This document shows positions 1 to 9,856 of a DNA stretch of 64,000 bases, piece after piece. The notes under the pieces were generated by a model. That model searched no databases, was not told where the DNA came from, and saw only the letters and a list, made by a program, of their open reading frames with translations. The DNA is taken from NCBI GenBank assembly GCA_023429995.1, contig JAEZCE010000005.1, positions 55,336 to 119,335 of the forward strand. The letters are read 5' to 3'. The position numbers and the translations under genes were made by a program. This DNA is from Bacillota bacterium. GTDB lineage: Bacteria > Bacillota > UBA4882 > UBA8346. Position 1 is the stretch's first letter. Every line of letters begins with the position of its first letter.

Positions 1-3000
1 TTTTTAAAGCGGATTGAAAAGAATCCATCGCATGCCGGTAATTGATGACCTTGTCGGCGAATTTGGCGAAACTGAAGTAAATTTCTCCCATGCGGTGCTG
101 AATCTCAGCCCAGCGCTCCGCATGCTGTTCAAAAGTCCAAAATTGCAGTGCTTCCCCAAAAGAAATCAGCGCTTTCGGAAAATTAATTAAGGGTTCATCG
201 TATTGGGCCAGTAAATAAAGGCCTCTTCCGCAAAAATATTTAACGGTCGGATCAGGCTTAATCTCCCAGGCTTCTTGTAGATTTTTCAGAGCGGCTTGGC
301 AATTTTCAACAATCAGCGCCCCATCACGCTGATCATGATAAGTTTCTGCGAGCAACAGATAAACTTCACCCAAACTCTGAAAGACAAGGGGGTAAACGGT
401 ATTGCCCCGTGCGTGCGCGCTTTCTCGCATCTTTTCAATGACCAATTCGTAATGGGGGATGGCCTTTTTGAAATGGGACTCTTTGGCGGCGGATTCTTCG
501 GCGGCTAATTTTCGGTAAAGTTCTCCCATTTGATGATGGAGGGCCAATAAAAGGTCTTCCGTAAGCTCGGGGGAACCCTTGGAAATCAGCCCCTCAAAAA
601 GCTTGATTCCCTCCCCAAAGGCAGTGAGTCCTTCCTTAAGGAAAGCGCCCTCTTGGGTGATATCAAAAAGTTTCCCAAAGTTTATCCCGAGTCTTTGATA
701 TAAACGGGGAACCGCTTCAGGCTCCGAGTCGAGATAATAGGGGAGTGTTGTCTGATACCAATGGATACTCTCTTTGAAGTGCTCCGGAGAATTGCTGAGA
801 AAAGCAAGGTAATGGTAAATATCGGCTAAACTTCTTTGAATCAATGCAAGCTTTAAGGGATCCCGGCGCTCACTGAAAATTTCCATAGCCGCCTGAAAAG
901 ATAAGATCGCCGATTGGTAGTGGGCGGCAGAATGATGAAGGGCTGCCTGTTTGGAAAGGTTTTGGGCAATGATGATATGATATTCGGCGTATTCCAAAGG
1001 AGATTGCTCTTTGGATATTAAATGCAACAATTCTTGGAAAACAGTAATGGATTTGGTCAGAAATTCCTCCAAATCGGTTAATTCAAGCATGTGGTTGTTG
1101 ATGGCACCCAAGTTTTTTAAGGAGGTGAGATAAGCCTCGCCGGACTGGGCATCAGTTCTTAAATTGGGTAGCGCCGTTTCGTAACAAAGCATGGCATTGT
1201 GATAAGAATCAAGGGCATCCGTAGTTTTTGCCAGCGTAAAATGGATGTTGCCCAATTGATATTGAATAACTGTAAATTGCCCGGGAAAAGCAGCCTGATC
1301 GAGAATTTTTCCGGCATTTGAAAACATCTCGATGGCTTTTTGAAAATTATCGGTGCTATCTTCGAATTCGGCCAATTTTTGATAAATTGCGCCGATCTTG
1401 ATTTGCAGCAGCCCCAAATCCTGAATATAATTATTTTCTTCATACAAAAGAGCGGATTGTTCATACATTTGCAGCGCTTTGCGGCAATGACTCAATCCGA
1501 GGGAAGGGGAGAGTTTGAAATAAATATCGCCAATCCGTTGATAGGTATCGGCAGAGCGCTTGAAGTCCTCCGCTGTGAAGGGCAATGATTTTAACAGGTA
1601 ATCGGTTGCCTGGTGATGGAGGTCCGGTTTGTTTTCCAAGGTTGCCAAGTTTTCCGAGGCCTCTCCGGCTTTAATCAAAACTTCGGCATAATGGGGCCCG
1701 AATTTGGAAGAATCCAGGTTTTTCAGTGCATTCTGATAAAATTGGAGCGCTTTTTGATTATTGGAATTGGGCTCCTCAAATTCCGCCGCCAGAGAAAAAC
1801 AATCCCCTTGCTTTTCTTGCAAAGCCGTGTATCGTAAAACATCGTAGTGTACGGAAGCGCTGGTCGACGCATTTTCATAAGCCAGAATCCCTTGGGCCAG
1901 AAAATGATGATCTCGTTCCATCCGGGCCAATTGGTAAAATAAATCTCCCAGTTCCTCCTGAATGGAGGAGTAGGGAATGGAATTTTCACCGTCGGCATTA
2001 TCGGGAAGGGCTTCCTGCAAGGAATCGACCGCCTTCCGGTAATAATGGGCCGGATCTTTCAACTCTGCTATTTTTACAAAGGTGGCGGCCAGTTTTCTTT
2101 GAATCTTTTTATATTGAATGAAATCATTCTTTTGGGTCCAAAGGGTTAAGGATTCCTGGTAACTTTCAGCCCCATGGCGATAGTTCTCCAAAGGGTTTTC
2201 CACGCTAGCCCATTTTGTATATAAATCCCCCATTTCCTGCTGAATGGCGGCATAGAGAGGAGTAACCGAGGTATAAACCTTTAAAACTTCCCGATAGGCT
2301 TCAAAAATTTTCATAAAAACCGCCGCTTCTTTTTGGTGGGCGGATAAAATTCCGTAAACACCGGCGATACCTTTGTAGGCAGCCGCGTAATATATGGGAT
2401 AACTAGAGATTTTGAAGACTTTTAAAGCTTCTTGATAAGCAGCGATTGCCTTTTTTAAATCTTCCGTGGTCCCGGTCAGTGTAAGCGCTGCTGATTTTTC
2501 AAAAGCTTCTCCCAGTTTGAACTGAATCATTGCCTCGTCAAAGGAGAGCTTGTCAAGTTTTCCGGAGGCAAGAATTTTTTCATAAACAGAAATTGCTTTT
2601 CGGTAAAGCTCCGGATCTTTGCGAACTCTTGCCAAATTTGCGTAAGCAAAGCCCAAATTCATCCCGGCGGCGTCAAAATCCCGCGTTAACGATTTATCTC
2701 CATATAACGCAGCGGCTTCTTCGAAGGCGGCCACGGCTAGATTGTAAATATCCGCGGAACTTGAAAGGGCTGAATCTTCAGGGGCGCTTTCAGCCAAATT
2801 AAAAAGGGCATTGCCAAGCAGGTTTTGAATGGCAGCGTATTCCAGGGGTTCCTTTTCTTTTGGATATGCTTCTAAAGCAAGTTGAAAGGCTTCGATTGCC
2901 TTACGGCAATCCTCCAGTTCCTGTTCAAATTGGAAGAGACTCGTATAGGCCGTGCCCAATTCCTTTTGGAGGGCTCCAAAAACAGCCGGAGTTTCTTCCA

Positions 3001-5854
3001 GGGTATAGATTTTAAGCGCTTCCCCATAAGCCGGAATCGCTTGGCGCAAGGTATCCGGTTTTCCCTCAATTTCGGTTAATTTTTGGAAAATCGTCCCGCG
3101 GTTTCTATGGATTTCTGCATATTCCTTTGGAAATTCCGTTTGGGTAAAATATGGCAATGCCCCATCATAATCTGAAATTGCCGCTTTATAGCCAGTGGCT
3201 AACTTTTCCAGGGCAGCCATTTTTAGAAGCAAATCGCCCCGCTTTTTGTAGATAGCGGCGATCTTATCAATAGACAAAAGGGTTTCCGTACCGTCGGCCA
3301 AGAGTCCGCCGTCTTCGCTGTTTTGGGTTCCGGGAGAAATCACCCGCTCTCTCCCGGGATCGGCCGTGGCCGCCAGTAGCCATTGTAAGGCATTCTGATA
3401 GGCATCAATACCCGCTTGATAATTTGAATTCGGCTCTTCATAATCGGAGGCTATCGCGTAAAGATCTCCCAGCCGGGTCTGAATGAAGGCAAAAAGCTCG
3501 GTATTTTTAACGGATGGGTTGTGGGTCAGGAAGATCTCATAAGCGTCCGTTCCTTTTTTGCAAAAAGGCAAAGGGTGTTGCTCAAGCCGGGCCAAATTCC
3601 AGCCAATATCTCCGATTCGGAATTGCAATTGCAGCTCATTTTCAGTGGGGCCGGAATGAAGAGAAGCTTCGAATGCTTCAAGGGCTTGATGATAGTTTTT
3701 AAGGGTTTCTTCATGGGGGGCAAGTTCAAAGGCAGTATTTCCCAAACCCCATAAAGCCTCCTGATATAGCGGCTTTTGGTTTTCGGTACCGTGAGCGTTA
3801 GGGGTTTCCAGAAATTCGACGACCTTGTGGTAAACGTCATTGGCCTGGCGGGTGTTTTCAAGAAAATTTTCCATGGTAGCCAGTTTGTGATAGGTCCGGG
3901 CAATTTTCAAGTTGATTTGGGTATAGCTTTCCCCTTCTTCCCCGGGGATTCCTTTTAAAACTTCCCTCCAGGAAGCAATGGCATGCCGGTAATCGGGAGC
4001 GGAATTTTCAGCTTCAGCCAGAAAATGATATATCCCGGCCAATTGTAAATGCAGCCGAAAAAAATCGGCGGGGAATTGTTGGATAGTAAAATAATCCAAC
4101 GATTCCAGGTAAAATGAAATGGCCGAGTGGGAATGGGCTGTTTTTTTCTCAAACTCCGCCAAACTCAAATAGGCATCTCCCAGATTGCGCTCTACTTGGG
4201 CCCATTTTAGAGAATCTTGATGGGGATAGACTTTAAAAAACTCGAAAAATTCCTGGATGGCTTGTTGAAAGTATGATGCGGCATCAAAACGGTAGCCGGT
4301 TTTCAGGGCGGCTTCCCCCATGGCGGCATGAGCCATAGCCGATTCAATCGGATATGCGCCGCCATTCCAGTATTGGAGCGCTTCATTTAAAAATTTAACA
4401 CATGCTCCATAGGAGGCCTCGGTCGGTTCGGCATCGATTAAGCGGAGATTTAATAAACCGCAGTTTTGATTGATTTGGGCCAAAATTTCCGGTTCGCCGT
4501 CACTCATATGGGCGGCATTGACAAACTCATTCAAGGCGGTCCGAATTTCCGTCGCCGAAATTGTAACTTTATCGTTTTCAGCATCGGAAAGGGGCGCGGA
4601 CAGGCGGATCCCCAAATTCAAATTGGCGATTTGACCGTATTGACCGGCCCCAACCCCTTGGAACGCTTCGACAGCCTGTTGAAACGGAGTGATTCCGTTC
4701 CCCAAATTTTCCGGGGTGGGCGAAGCCAACCTTTGCTGGAACTCAACGATTCCCAGGTTGTTTTGGATCATCCCGAATTCGAGAGGATGATTTTCCATGG
4801 AGTATAGATGGAGAGCGTTATGGAGATGCTCGCCGGCTGCTTTGGCATGTTCGTTTGAACCTGAACGTAATAAAAGTTCGGTATAAATCGCGCCGATGTC
4901 CTTTGATATCAAAGCCCTTATTACCGGGTCCCCGGTGGATTCCAGTTGATCCAGGTTGATTTCCAAAGCCAAATGGAGCAGGACTTGCTTTTGCTGAAGA
5001 TCCTGCAGTTTATGGAGGGCTTGAAAAACGGCCAATGAAGCTAGCAGTCTGGCAAATTCAAGGGGAACCGTAAAATGGTAATATTCGGCGGCCCTTTTGA
5101 TTGAAGGGTACACCGTCTGGAGACTGGCGATTTGCCGATATTCGGAATCCTCAAAGAGAGTATGATAATAATCCCCAAAAATCCCAAAATTGCTCAGAAA
5201 CTCTTCGCTATATTCCTGAGGGATCTGGGGTAAGAGCCGGTTTTTTAAAGCCTCCAGGACGCCGTTACTCATTGTCCGAAAAGCTTTTTGAACAATGGGC
5301 GCCAGTTGCGGAGGTTGCTCCGGTTCCTTAGGGTCGATGATTCCCAGAAAATCGATATTGAATAAGGGCAATAGGGAAGAAAGGTCGATCCGAGGGTCGG
5401 CGAAATCATGGTGAAAAACTTTCGCGTCAAGCCCCGATTCGGAAACCGCTTTATACAATCCTTTAATCTCGGTTTGAGCGTTTTTGGATTGCAATACAAT
5501 AACCGATTTGCCCAGACCTTTTAATATCCCGTATTTATAAAGGAGGTTCGGGGTAAGTCCATCCAATAAAACGATGGAAAAAAGGCTGTGCCGGAAGTCA
5601 AATTGTTCCCAGGGCGCTTCTAAATTTTGATTGCCGTGGTTTTTCCAATAGGTGGGGGAAAATCCCCGCTTTCTTAATTCGGCTTCCAGTTTTGCCAGGA
5701 TTGATGATTGTTCCGTACCCGGCTTGGCTTCGGAACAAAGGATTAAACATGGGAAATATTGAAAAAGCGTAATCGGGCGCAAGGATCGATCGAAAATGCG
5801 CGCTGGGGTAAGGTCATCTGGTTGGTTGGAATTGGTGAACTTTTCAATTGGCAT
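1..5854 (-). CDS. Giant TPR-repeat protein with TIR-like N-terminal domain (C-terminus beyond window edge)
   Basis: One open frame runs leftward from an ATG at 5854 to the window edge without a stop, giving at least 1951 residues; the C-terminus is missing. Residues about 30-160 form an alpha/beta domain. Its core at 94-124 (IVLLDGLTPNLLYKYG followed by a GLGKSVIVL strand) resembles the 'DLT.xNPNVxYELGxAxALGKPVI' signature of nucleoside 2-deoxyribosyltransferase/TIR-like domains, but the usual catalytic Glu of YELG is Lys here (YKYG). From about residue 240 onward there are roughly two dozen helical repeats of about 68 residues with the pattern IQxxLGxxYxxLA...YxxAIxxYxxAL, typical of TPR arrays in CHAT- or STAND-type signalling proteins. 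It starts 58 bp after the ATPase gene on the same strand, so the two probably form an operon. The protein is probably cytoplasmic, as no signal peptide or membrane segment is seen. Domain assignment of the N-terminus is inference; TPR assignment is firm. Confidence 0.8.
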   Translation of the reverse strand, partial: MPIEKFTNSNQPDDLTPARIFDRSLRPITLFQYFPCLILCSEAKPGTEQSSILAKLEAELRKRGFSPTYWKNHGNQNLEAPWEQFDFRHSLFSIVLLDGLTPNLLYKYGILKGLGKSVIVLQSKNAQTEIKGLYKAVSESGLDAKVFHHDFADPRIDLSSLLPLFNIDFLGIIDPKEPEQPPQLAPIVQKAFRTMSNGVLEALKNRLLPQIPQEYSEEFLSNFGIFGDYYHTLFEDSEYRQIASLQTVYPSIKRAAEYYHFTVPLEFARLLASLAVFQALHKLQDLQQKQVLLHLALEINLDQLESTGDPVIRALISKDIGAIYTELLLRSGSNEHAKAAGEHLHNALHLYSMENHPLEFGMIQNNLGIVEFQQRLASPTPENLGNGITPFQQAVEAFQGVGAGQYGQIANLNLGIRLSAPLSDAENDKVTISATEIRTALNEFVNAAHMSDGEPEILAQINQNCGLLNLRLIDAEPTEASYGACVKFLNEALQYWNGGAYPIESAMAHAAMGEAALKTGYRFDAASYFQQAIQEFFEFFKVYPHQDSLKWAQVERNLGDAYLSLAEFEKKTAHSHSAISFYLESLDYFTIQQFPADFFRLHLQLAGIYHFLAEAENSAPDYRHAIASWREVLKGIPGEEGESYTQINLKIARTYHKLATMENFLENTRQANDVYHKVVEFLETPNAHGTENQKPLYQEALWGLGNTAFELAPHEETLKNYHQALEAFEASLHSGPTENELQLQFRIGDIGWNLARLEQHPLPFCKKGTDAYEIFLTHNPSVKNTELFAFIQTRLGDLYAIASDYEEPNSNYQAGIDAYQNALQWLLAATADPGRERVISPGTQNSEDGGLLADGTETLLSIDKIAAIYKKRGDLLLKMAALEKLATGYKAAISDYDGALPYFTQTEFPKEYAEIHRNRGTIFQKLTEIEGKPDTLRQAIPAYGEALKIYTLEETPAVFGALQKELGTAYTSLFQFEQELEDCRKAIEAFQLALEAYPKEKEPLEYAAIQNLLGNALFNLAESAPEDSALSSSADIYNLAVAAFEEAAALYGDKSLTRDFDAAGMNLGFAYANLARVRKDPELYRKAISVYEKILASGKLDKLSFDEAMIQFKLGEAFEKSAALTLTGTTEDLKKAIAAYQEALKVFKISSYPIYYAAAYKGIAGVYGILSAHQKEAAVFMKIFEAYREVLKVYTSVTPLYAAIQQEMGDLYTKWASVENPLENYRHGAESYQESLTLWTQKNDFIQYKKIQRKLAATFVKIAELKDPAHYYRKAVDSLQEALPDNADGENSIPYSSIQEELGDLFYQLARMERDHHFLAQGILAYENASTSASVHYDVLRYTALQEKQGDCFSLAAEFEEPNSNNQKALQFYQNALKNLDSSKFGPHYAEVLIKAGEASENLATLENKPDLHHQATDYLLKSLPFTAEDFKRSADTYQRIGDIYFKLSPSLGLSHCRKALQMYEQSALLYEENNYIQDLGLLQIKIGAIYQKLAEFEDSTDNFQKAIEMFSNAGKILDQAAFPGQFTVIQYQLGNIHFTLAKTTDALDSYHNAMLCYETALPNLRTDAQSGEAYLTSLKNLGAINNHMLELTDLEEFLTKSITVFQELLHLISKEQSPLEYAEYHIIIAQNLSKQAALHHSAAHYQSAILSFQAAMEIFSERRDPLKLALIQRSLADIYHYLAFLSNSPEHFKESIHWYQTTLPYYLDSEPEAVPRLYQRLGINFGKLFDITQEGAFLKEGLTAFGEGIKLFEGLISKGSPELTEDLLLALHHQMGELYRKLAAEESAAKESHFKKAIPHYELVIEKMRESAHARGNTVYPLVFQSLGEVYLLLAETYHDQRDGALIVENCQAALKNLQEAWEIKPDPTVKYFCGRGLYLLAQYDEPLINFPKALISFGEALQFWTFEQHAERWAEIQHRMGEIYFSFAKFADKVINYRHAMDSFQSALK

Positions 5855-5912
5855 CTTGGTTCCTCGATTAACCTTCTTTATGACTCAAAAGAAACATAAC
5901 TTGGATAGGAAT

Positions 5913-7943
5913 TTATACTTTCGGTCCCTTTGAGCCGGTGTGGTAGATTGCTTCCAGGCTTCGAACTACATTCCCGAATCCGTTACGGGTTACTTCAGGC
6001 AATTCTTGAATGGAGGCCATTTTCCGGATTTCCCCGCCGATCTCCCTGGCAAGGGCTGCCCGATCGAGTTGCAGGCCAAGTTGGGTCAGGCAGTTCTGGG
6101 CTCTGGGGATGATCGAATCGTTTCCCTGAAGGATTTGAATGGAAGCTCCCAGAAGGGCAAGGTGTTTTTCATAAATTCGGGTAATTTTGGCGAAAATATA
6201 TTCATCCGGAAAACAATCTTCCAAATAGCATTGGTCATAAGCCTTTTGAAAACATTCTCCAAAAAGAACAAATTCGGAAGGTTCCTCGCCGTTGTGGAGA
6301 ATCCAGTTTTGCTCAAAATTGCCGATGGTGTTTCTCGCATTCTTGTCCGAATTTAAGAGGGTGGCGACCGGGATGTTTTTACCTTGCATCAAAATATGCA
6401 GGTGGATCCCTTCCAGATTTGCGGCGGTGGGGATGAGAAACAAGTTCTCAATAAATTCTGCCGATTCTGAACGTTCCCACAAATTTAGCAGCTCTTTCAG
6501 TAAAAAATACGCATCCTGGGGTACGATAACATTCAGCGCTTCCGGGAGATAGCAAAGGCCGCTCTTAATTTTCAAAGCCGCTTCCAATACCATTTTTTCC
6601 TCAGGTTTGCATTGGGTAATGTCCCGGCAAACGATAGTCCCGGCGTCTTTTTCCGATAAAATCCGGACGTTTTCGGGTTGGTTTAAATTGAGCAACATCG
6701 GCAGGTGAGTGGTATAGATTAAGGTATTGTCCTTTGAATATTCTTCCAACCTGTGGATTAAGTCCACCTGGGCGCCGGGATGCAAATGCAACCCGGGTTC
6801 ATCCATTAGAACAACGCAATTTTGAAAGGTGCCCCGGCTTTCATTCATGAACATAACATCAAAGGAAAAAAACCATTGAAATCCCCGGGAACGTTCCTCA
6901 AGCCGGATTAAAGCCGAATCATTGTAATCCTTCACATAGGTATAAAAGAATCTCCCGTCGGAGTGGAATTGAACTTCATAATAGTCCTGTTGCCAGTGAT
7001 TGGAAATGATTTTTGTAAAATTTGTCGATGCGTCGGCCAAATCATATTGGAGTTGGTCCCGCTCCATCGGATTATCCGTTTTGATCAGGTTTTCAAGATC
7101 TAAATCGGCCAGGCCCAGGATGGATAAAAAAGTCTTGTCCGTCTCAGTCAGTTGGTCCTGATCTCTGCGCTGTTTCAGCTGCAATAGATTGGCGCTGCCG
7201 GAGAAAACTTGATAATCGGACATATAAATAAAAATGGGAATATGTTTAAATATGTAATCCTCGGCTTTTTCAATAATGGTCATTGTTTCGGCCAGTTTTC
7301 GCGAAATAATCGAAACCTGATTGGCATAACTGAAGATAAAGGCTTCTTCGTTTTTGGTTTCCGGCGCCGCGGGTTCCGAATGAACGACAGCCCGTAATTC
7401 CGTTACTTTGGCGCTGAACATTTGCACGATTTCGGAAAAACGGCCTTCGTAGGCAAACGTCCTGGCCTCTTCAATATATTCCAGGGCTTTTTGACGGAAG
7501 GAATCACCCACCGGCTCTTGAAAGCTTGGGAAACTTGAGAAAATCTCTTCCAGCTCTTTGGGTTGATGTTTATCCGGGAAAAGCCCGACCGGAAAATCAA
7601 CTGTCCATTTTCCGGAATAATCTTTGGTAACCAAATATTCCTTTTTGCGAACGGCTTGTCCGGTTAGATTGGATAACTCAACAAGCTCCTCATCGGTTAA
7701 TTCAAAACGGGCCGAGGATACCACCTGCTGTTCGTTCCGTTCTTTTCTGCGGTTGCGGGGCCATTCGATCTCCAAAGAATAATCATCACTGTTTTGGGAG
7801 GGATGAAACTTATAGAGCGCTTTAAGAAGGGAGGTCTTGCCGGAGCCATTTTTACCGATTAAGGCCGTTAGTGAATTAATGTCGATCCAACCGGAATCAA
7901 CAATGCATTTGTACATTTGAATGCGGAATGCTTTCAGACGCAT
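5913..7943 (-). CDS. OLD-like/AAA_21 ABC-type ATPase with degenerate Toprim-like C-terminus
   Basis: 676 residues. Walker A is GKNGSGKTS at 30-38, a signature-like RSRGFQWFF at 351-359, Walker B VVLMDEPGLHLHP at about 377-389 and an H-loop YTTHLP at 410-415; this is the RecF/SMC-type ATPase of OLD-family and AAA_21 proteins, where two heads dimerise around ATP. Residues about 465-560 sit where OLD nucleases carry a Toprim domain: NVIVPQDAYFLL aligns with the usual xxVEGxxDxxFL and VATLLNSDKNA with the xxxLxDxDxAG motif, but the metal-binding Glu and the first Asp of DxD are absent, so nuclease activity is unlikely. A ribosome site AGGAG lies 9 nt before the ATG. Downstream and probably cotranscribed is the giant TPR protein, a pairing reminiscent of ATPase-plus-effector defence modules. 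The function is inferred from architecture only. Confidence 0.85.
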   Translation of the reverse strand: MRLKAFRIQMYKCIVDSGWIDINSLTALIGKNGSGKTSLLKALYKFHPSQNSDDYSLEIEWPRNRRKERNEQQVVSSARFELTDEELVELSNLTGQAVRKKEYLVTKDYSGKWTVDFPVGLFPDKHQPKELEEIFSSFPSFQEPVGDSFRQKALEYIEEARTFAYEGRFSEIVQMFSAKVTELRAVVHSEPAAPETKNEEAFIFSYANQVSIISRKLAETMTIIEKAEDYIFKHIPIFIYMSDYQVFSGSANLLQLKQRRDQDQLTETDKTFLSILGLADLDLENLIKTDNPMERDQLQYDLADASTNFTKIISNHWQQDYYEVQFHSDGRFFYTYVKDYNDSALIRLEERSRGFQWFFSFDVMFMNESRGTFQNCVVLMDEPGLHLHPGAQVDLIHRLEEYSKDNTLIYTTHLPMLLNLNQPENVRILSEKDAGTIVCRDITQCKPEEKMVLEAALKIKSGLCYLPEALNVIVPQDAYFLLKELLNLWERSESAEFIENLFLIPTAANLEGIHLHILMQGKNIPVATLLNSDKNARNTIGNFEQNWILHNGEEPSEFVLFGECFQKAYDQCYLEDCFPDEYIFAKITRIYEKHLALLGASIQILQGNDSIIPRAQNCLTQLGLQLDRAALAREIGGEIRKMASIQELPEVTRNGFGNVVRSLEAIYHTGSKGPKV

Positions 7944-8351
7944 GAAGGATATCTCCTATCTTTTTTTAAAACTGGAAAATTTATAAAAAAGTGGTTTAAG
8001 TATTTAATAAAGACAAATTTTGAGGTTTAATGATACTTCTTTCCTTCTAAAATATTACCATATGAGTTATTTAAAAATCAATGAATAATATGAAAACCTT
8101 TGGAAATATGCTTGATGAGTGGTATGTTTTTTGGAAGAGATTTGCGAAAAATTAAGAAAAATTTAACATAAATCTCTTTGTTTATGGGGAGTTTGAGGGA
8201 AATATGTCAATATTGTTAATTGTGAAAATATAATAAAATTGAAATAGATTTTTTTTCGGAGTTTTAATGGCAAACTTGGTATTCCGCCGGAAAACAAAAA
8301 AATTAGTGGGATTTATGAAGAACTTCGTGAATCCGGATAAAAGTTTTTAAT
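7944..8351. other. AT-rich intergenic region, no gene seen
   Basis: About 400 bp of AT-rich sequence upstream of the minus-strand ATPase and downstream of the deacetylase. It must hold the ATPase promoter, but I could not single out a convincing -35/-10 pair, and I see no ORF, RNA gene or strong hairpin. Confidence 0.5.
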
Positions 8352-9170
8352 TTACAGTTTTCCCTCCGCCAGCATTTGGGAGATGGTTACAAAATGGTAG
8401 CCGTGGAGTTTGCCGTCATGGATGATTTCCGGCAATGCTTCATGGCTGCCCCGCAGATCTTCCTGCTTGCTGTCGGCCGCACAGTGCTGCAAGATGATAT
8501 TGCCGCGGTTTAACTTCGGTACTACATTGGTCAGAACTTCCCTCTCTTTTAGGCCTCTCCAGTCCAGAGAGTCGACGGTCCATAGGATAATATGATAGCC
8601 GAGTTTGCTGATGGTTTCCACGGATGCCGGATCTAAAGCGCCGTAGGGAGGACGGAAAATCATGGCCGGTTTACCGCCGAACCTGCGGATAATTTGGTCA
8701 TCCTGCCGTAACTGGTATTTTATTTTATCGGCCGGCAACTCGCAAATTTTTAAATGCTGATAGCCATGATTGCCGATTTCATGGCCTTCCCGGATGATTC
8801 GCCGGAATACCTCCGGATATTTGGCGACTTGAGTTCCCACTACAAAAAATGTGGCCTTTACATGGTGCTCTTTAAGAATATCCAATATTTTGGGGGTGTA
8901 CTTAAGGTCGGGCCCGTCGTCGAAGGTCAAGGCCAAAGAGGTAATCTTGGGATTGCCCCGGCGGGTAATTGCTTTTGGGAACAGCTTGACCAAATCGGGA
9001 GAAACCGGTTGCCTGCGGCTGTATTCCGGACCATCGCTCACTTTGGGCTTGGGTAAAAGAGAAGGTTCACCGCCAAGGGTCTTGCCGGAAAACCGGGCGA
9101 CCCAAAATCCCACCCCAAAGCCGATCATTAAGAGTAAAACAGGCAGTCCCCACCGGAAAAATTTTTTCAA
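8352..9170 (-). CDS. Membrane-anchored polysaccharide deacetylase (NodB family)
   Basis: 272 residues from the TTG at 9170, chosen because AAGGGG lies 8 nt upstream; a longer frame from a TTG at 9218 lacks such a site. An N-terminal hydrophobic stretch (PVLLLMIGFGVGFWVARF) acts as signal anchor. NodB motifs are all visible: LALTFDDGPD (catalytic Asp and metal Asp), IGNHGYQH (metal His pair), FRPPYG, ILWTVDSLDW and IILQHC. The family removes N- or O-acetyl groups from cell-wall or exopolysaccharide using a divalent metal, outside the membrane. The catalytic histidine motif near the C-terminus (LQHC) has the variant Cys common in the sporulation/PdaB-like branches. No partner genes are adjacent, so the substrate is unknown. 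Confidence 0.92.
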   Translation of the reverse strand: MKKFFRWGLPVLLLMIGFGVGFWVARFSGKTLGGEPSLLPKPKVSDGPEYSRRQPVSPDLVKLFPKAITRRGNPKITSLALTFDDGPDLKYTPKILDILKEHHVKATFFVVGTQVAKYPEVFRRIIREGHEIGNHGYQHLKICELPADKIKYQLRQDDQIIRRFGGKPAMIFRPPYGALDPASVETISKLGYHIILWTVDSLDWRGLKEREVLTNVVPKLNRGNIILQHCAADSKQEDLRGSHEALPEIIHDGKLHGYHFVTISQMLAEGKL

Positions 9171-9326
9171 CTTTCTTTCCCCTTTATATGGAGTAGAATG
9201 TTTTCTTAGTGTTGTCAAAACACCCTTTGATTATCAATAGGCGAAAAGCATTCATTGAAATTTTCTACGCAACCGTCGCGTATGTCTATCGAACGATTGC
9301 GTATGCATACTGAAAGGATTGGGGCG

Positions 9327-9497
9327 ATGAGTGCGGAGGACCGGGCAATGACCGCGGGGAACCCGGTGATGAGAAAAAAGGTCTGGGCGGTGACCGCGGG
9401 GAACCCGGTGATGAGAAAAAAGGTCTGGGCGATGAGTGCGGGGAACCCGGTGATGAGAAAAAAGGTCTGGGCGATGAGTGCGGGGGTCTGGGCGGTA
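9327..9497. repeat. 42-bp tandem minisatellite
   Basis: Three near-identical 42-bp units at 9351-9392, 9393-9434 and 9435-9476 (core GGGGAACCCGGTGATGAG, then an A-run and GGTCTGGGCG), flanked by degenerate partial units. Because 42 is a multiple of three, both strands stay open and give meaningless repeat peptides, so these are not counted as genes. Confidence 0.9.
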
Positions 9498-9856
9498 ATC
9501 GCGGAGGACTGGACGATAAGAGCAACCCAATGTCATCAAGCTGTGTTGTAAAAAAACCGGAAAATGATGTTTGATTCCATCTCCACCCCAACGTGAACGA
9601 TGGGGCTAGGTATATTAAAAAACGTTCTAAAGGCCTTCCAGGCCTCGGTGTCGTGTTTTTATCACAGCTTCAAAGCACAACCCAGCCCTGGAATATCTTG
9701 ATATTCCTAAGAAATACGCTGGCGTATTTTAGGCTTGTCCGGGGTTTAGAATGATTTTTATTGTTGAGTCATTATTGTTTTAGCAGCGATTTCCTGAGCG
9801 ACGGAGATAATGGCGGAAGGAAATCGGAAACCGCTGGAACTGCCGAAATGGTTTCG

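Noticed and set aside
1..5500. Many short plus-strand frames
   Set aside because: All lie opposite the continuous TPR frame on the minus strand and lack ribosome sites.
9327..9497. Possible CRISPR array
   Set aside because: Units are directly adjacent without unique spacers, and no cas genes are present.
9255..9591. Overlapping open frames of about 100 codons on both strands with peptide repeats
   Set aside because: They are produced by the 42-bp minisatellite; no ribosome site and no sensible protein.
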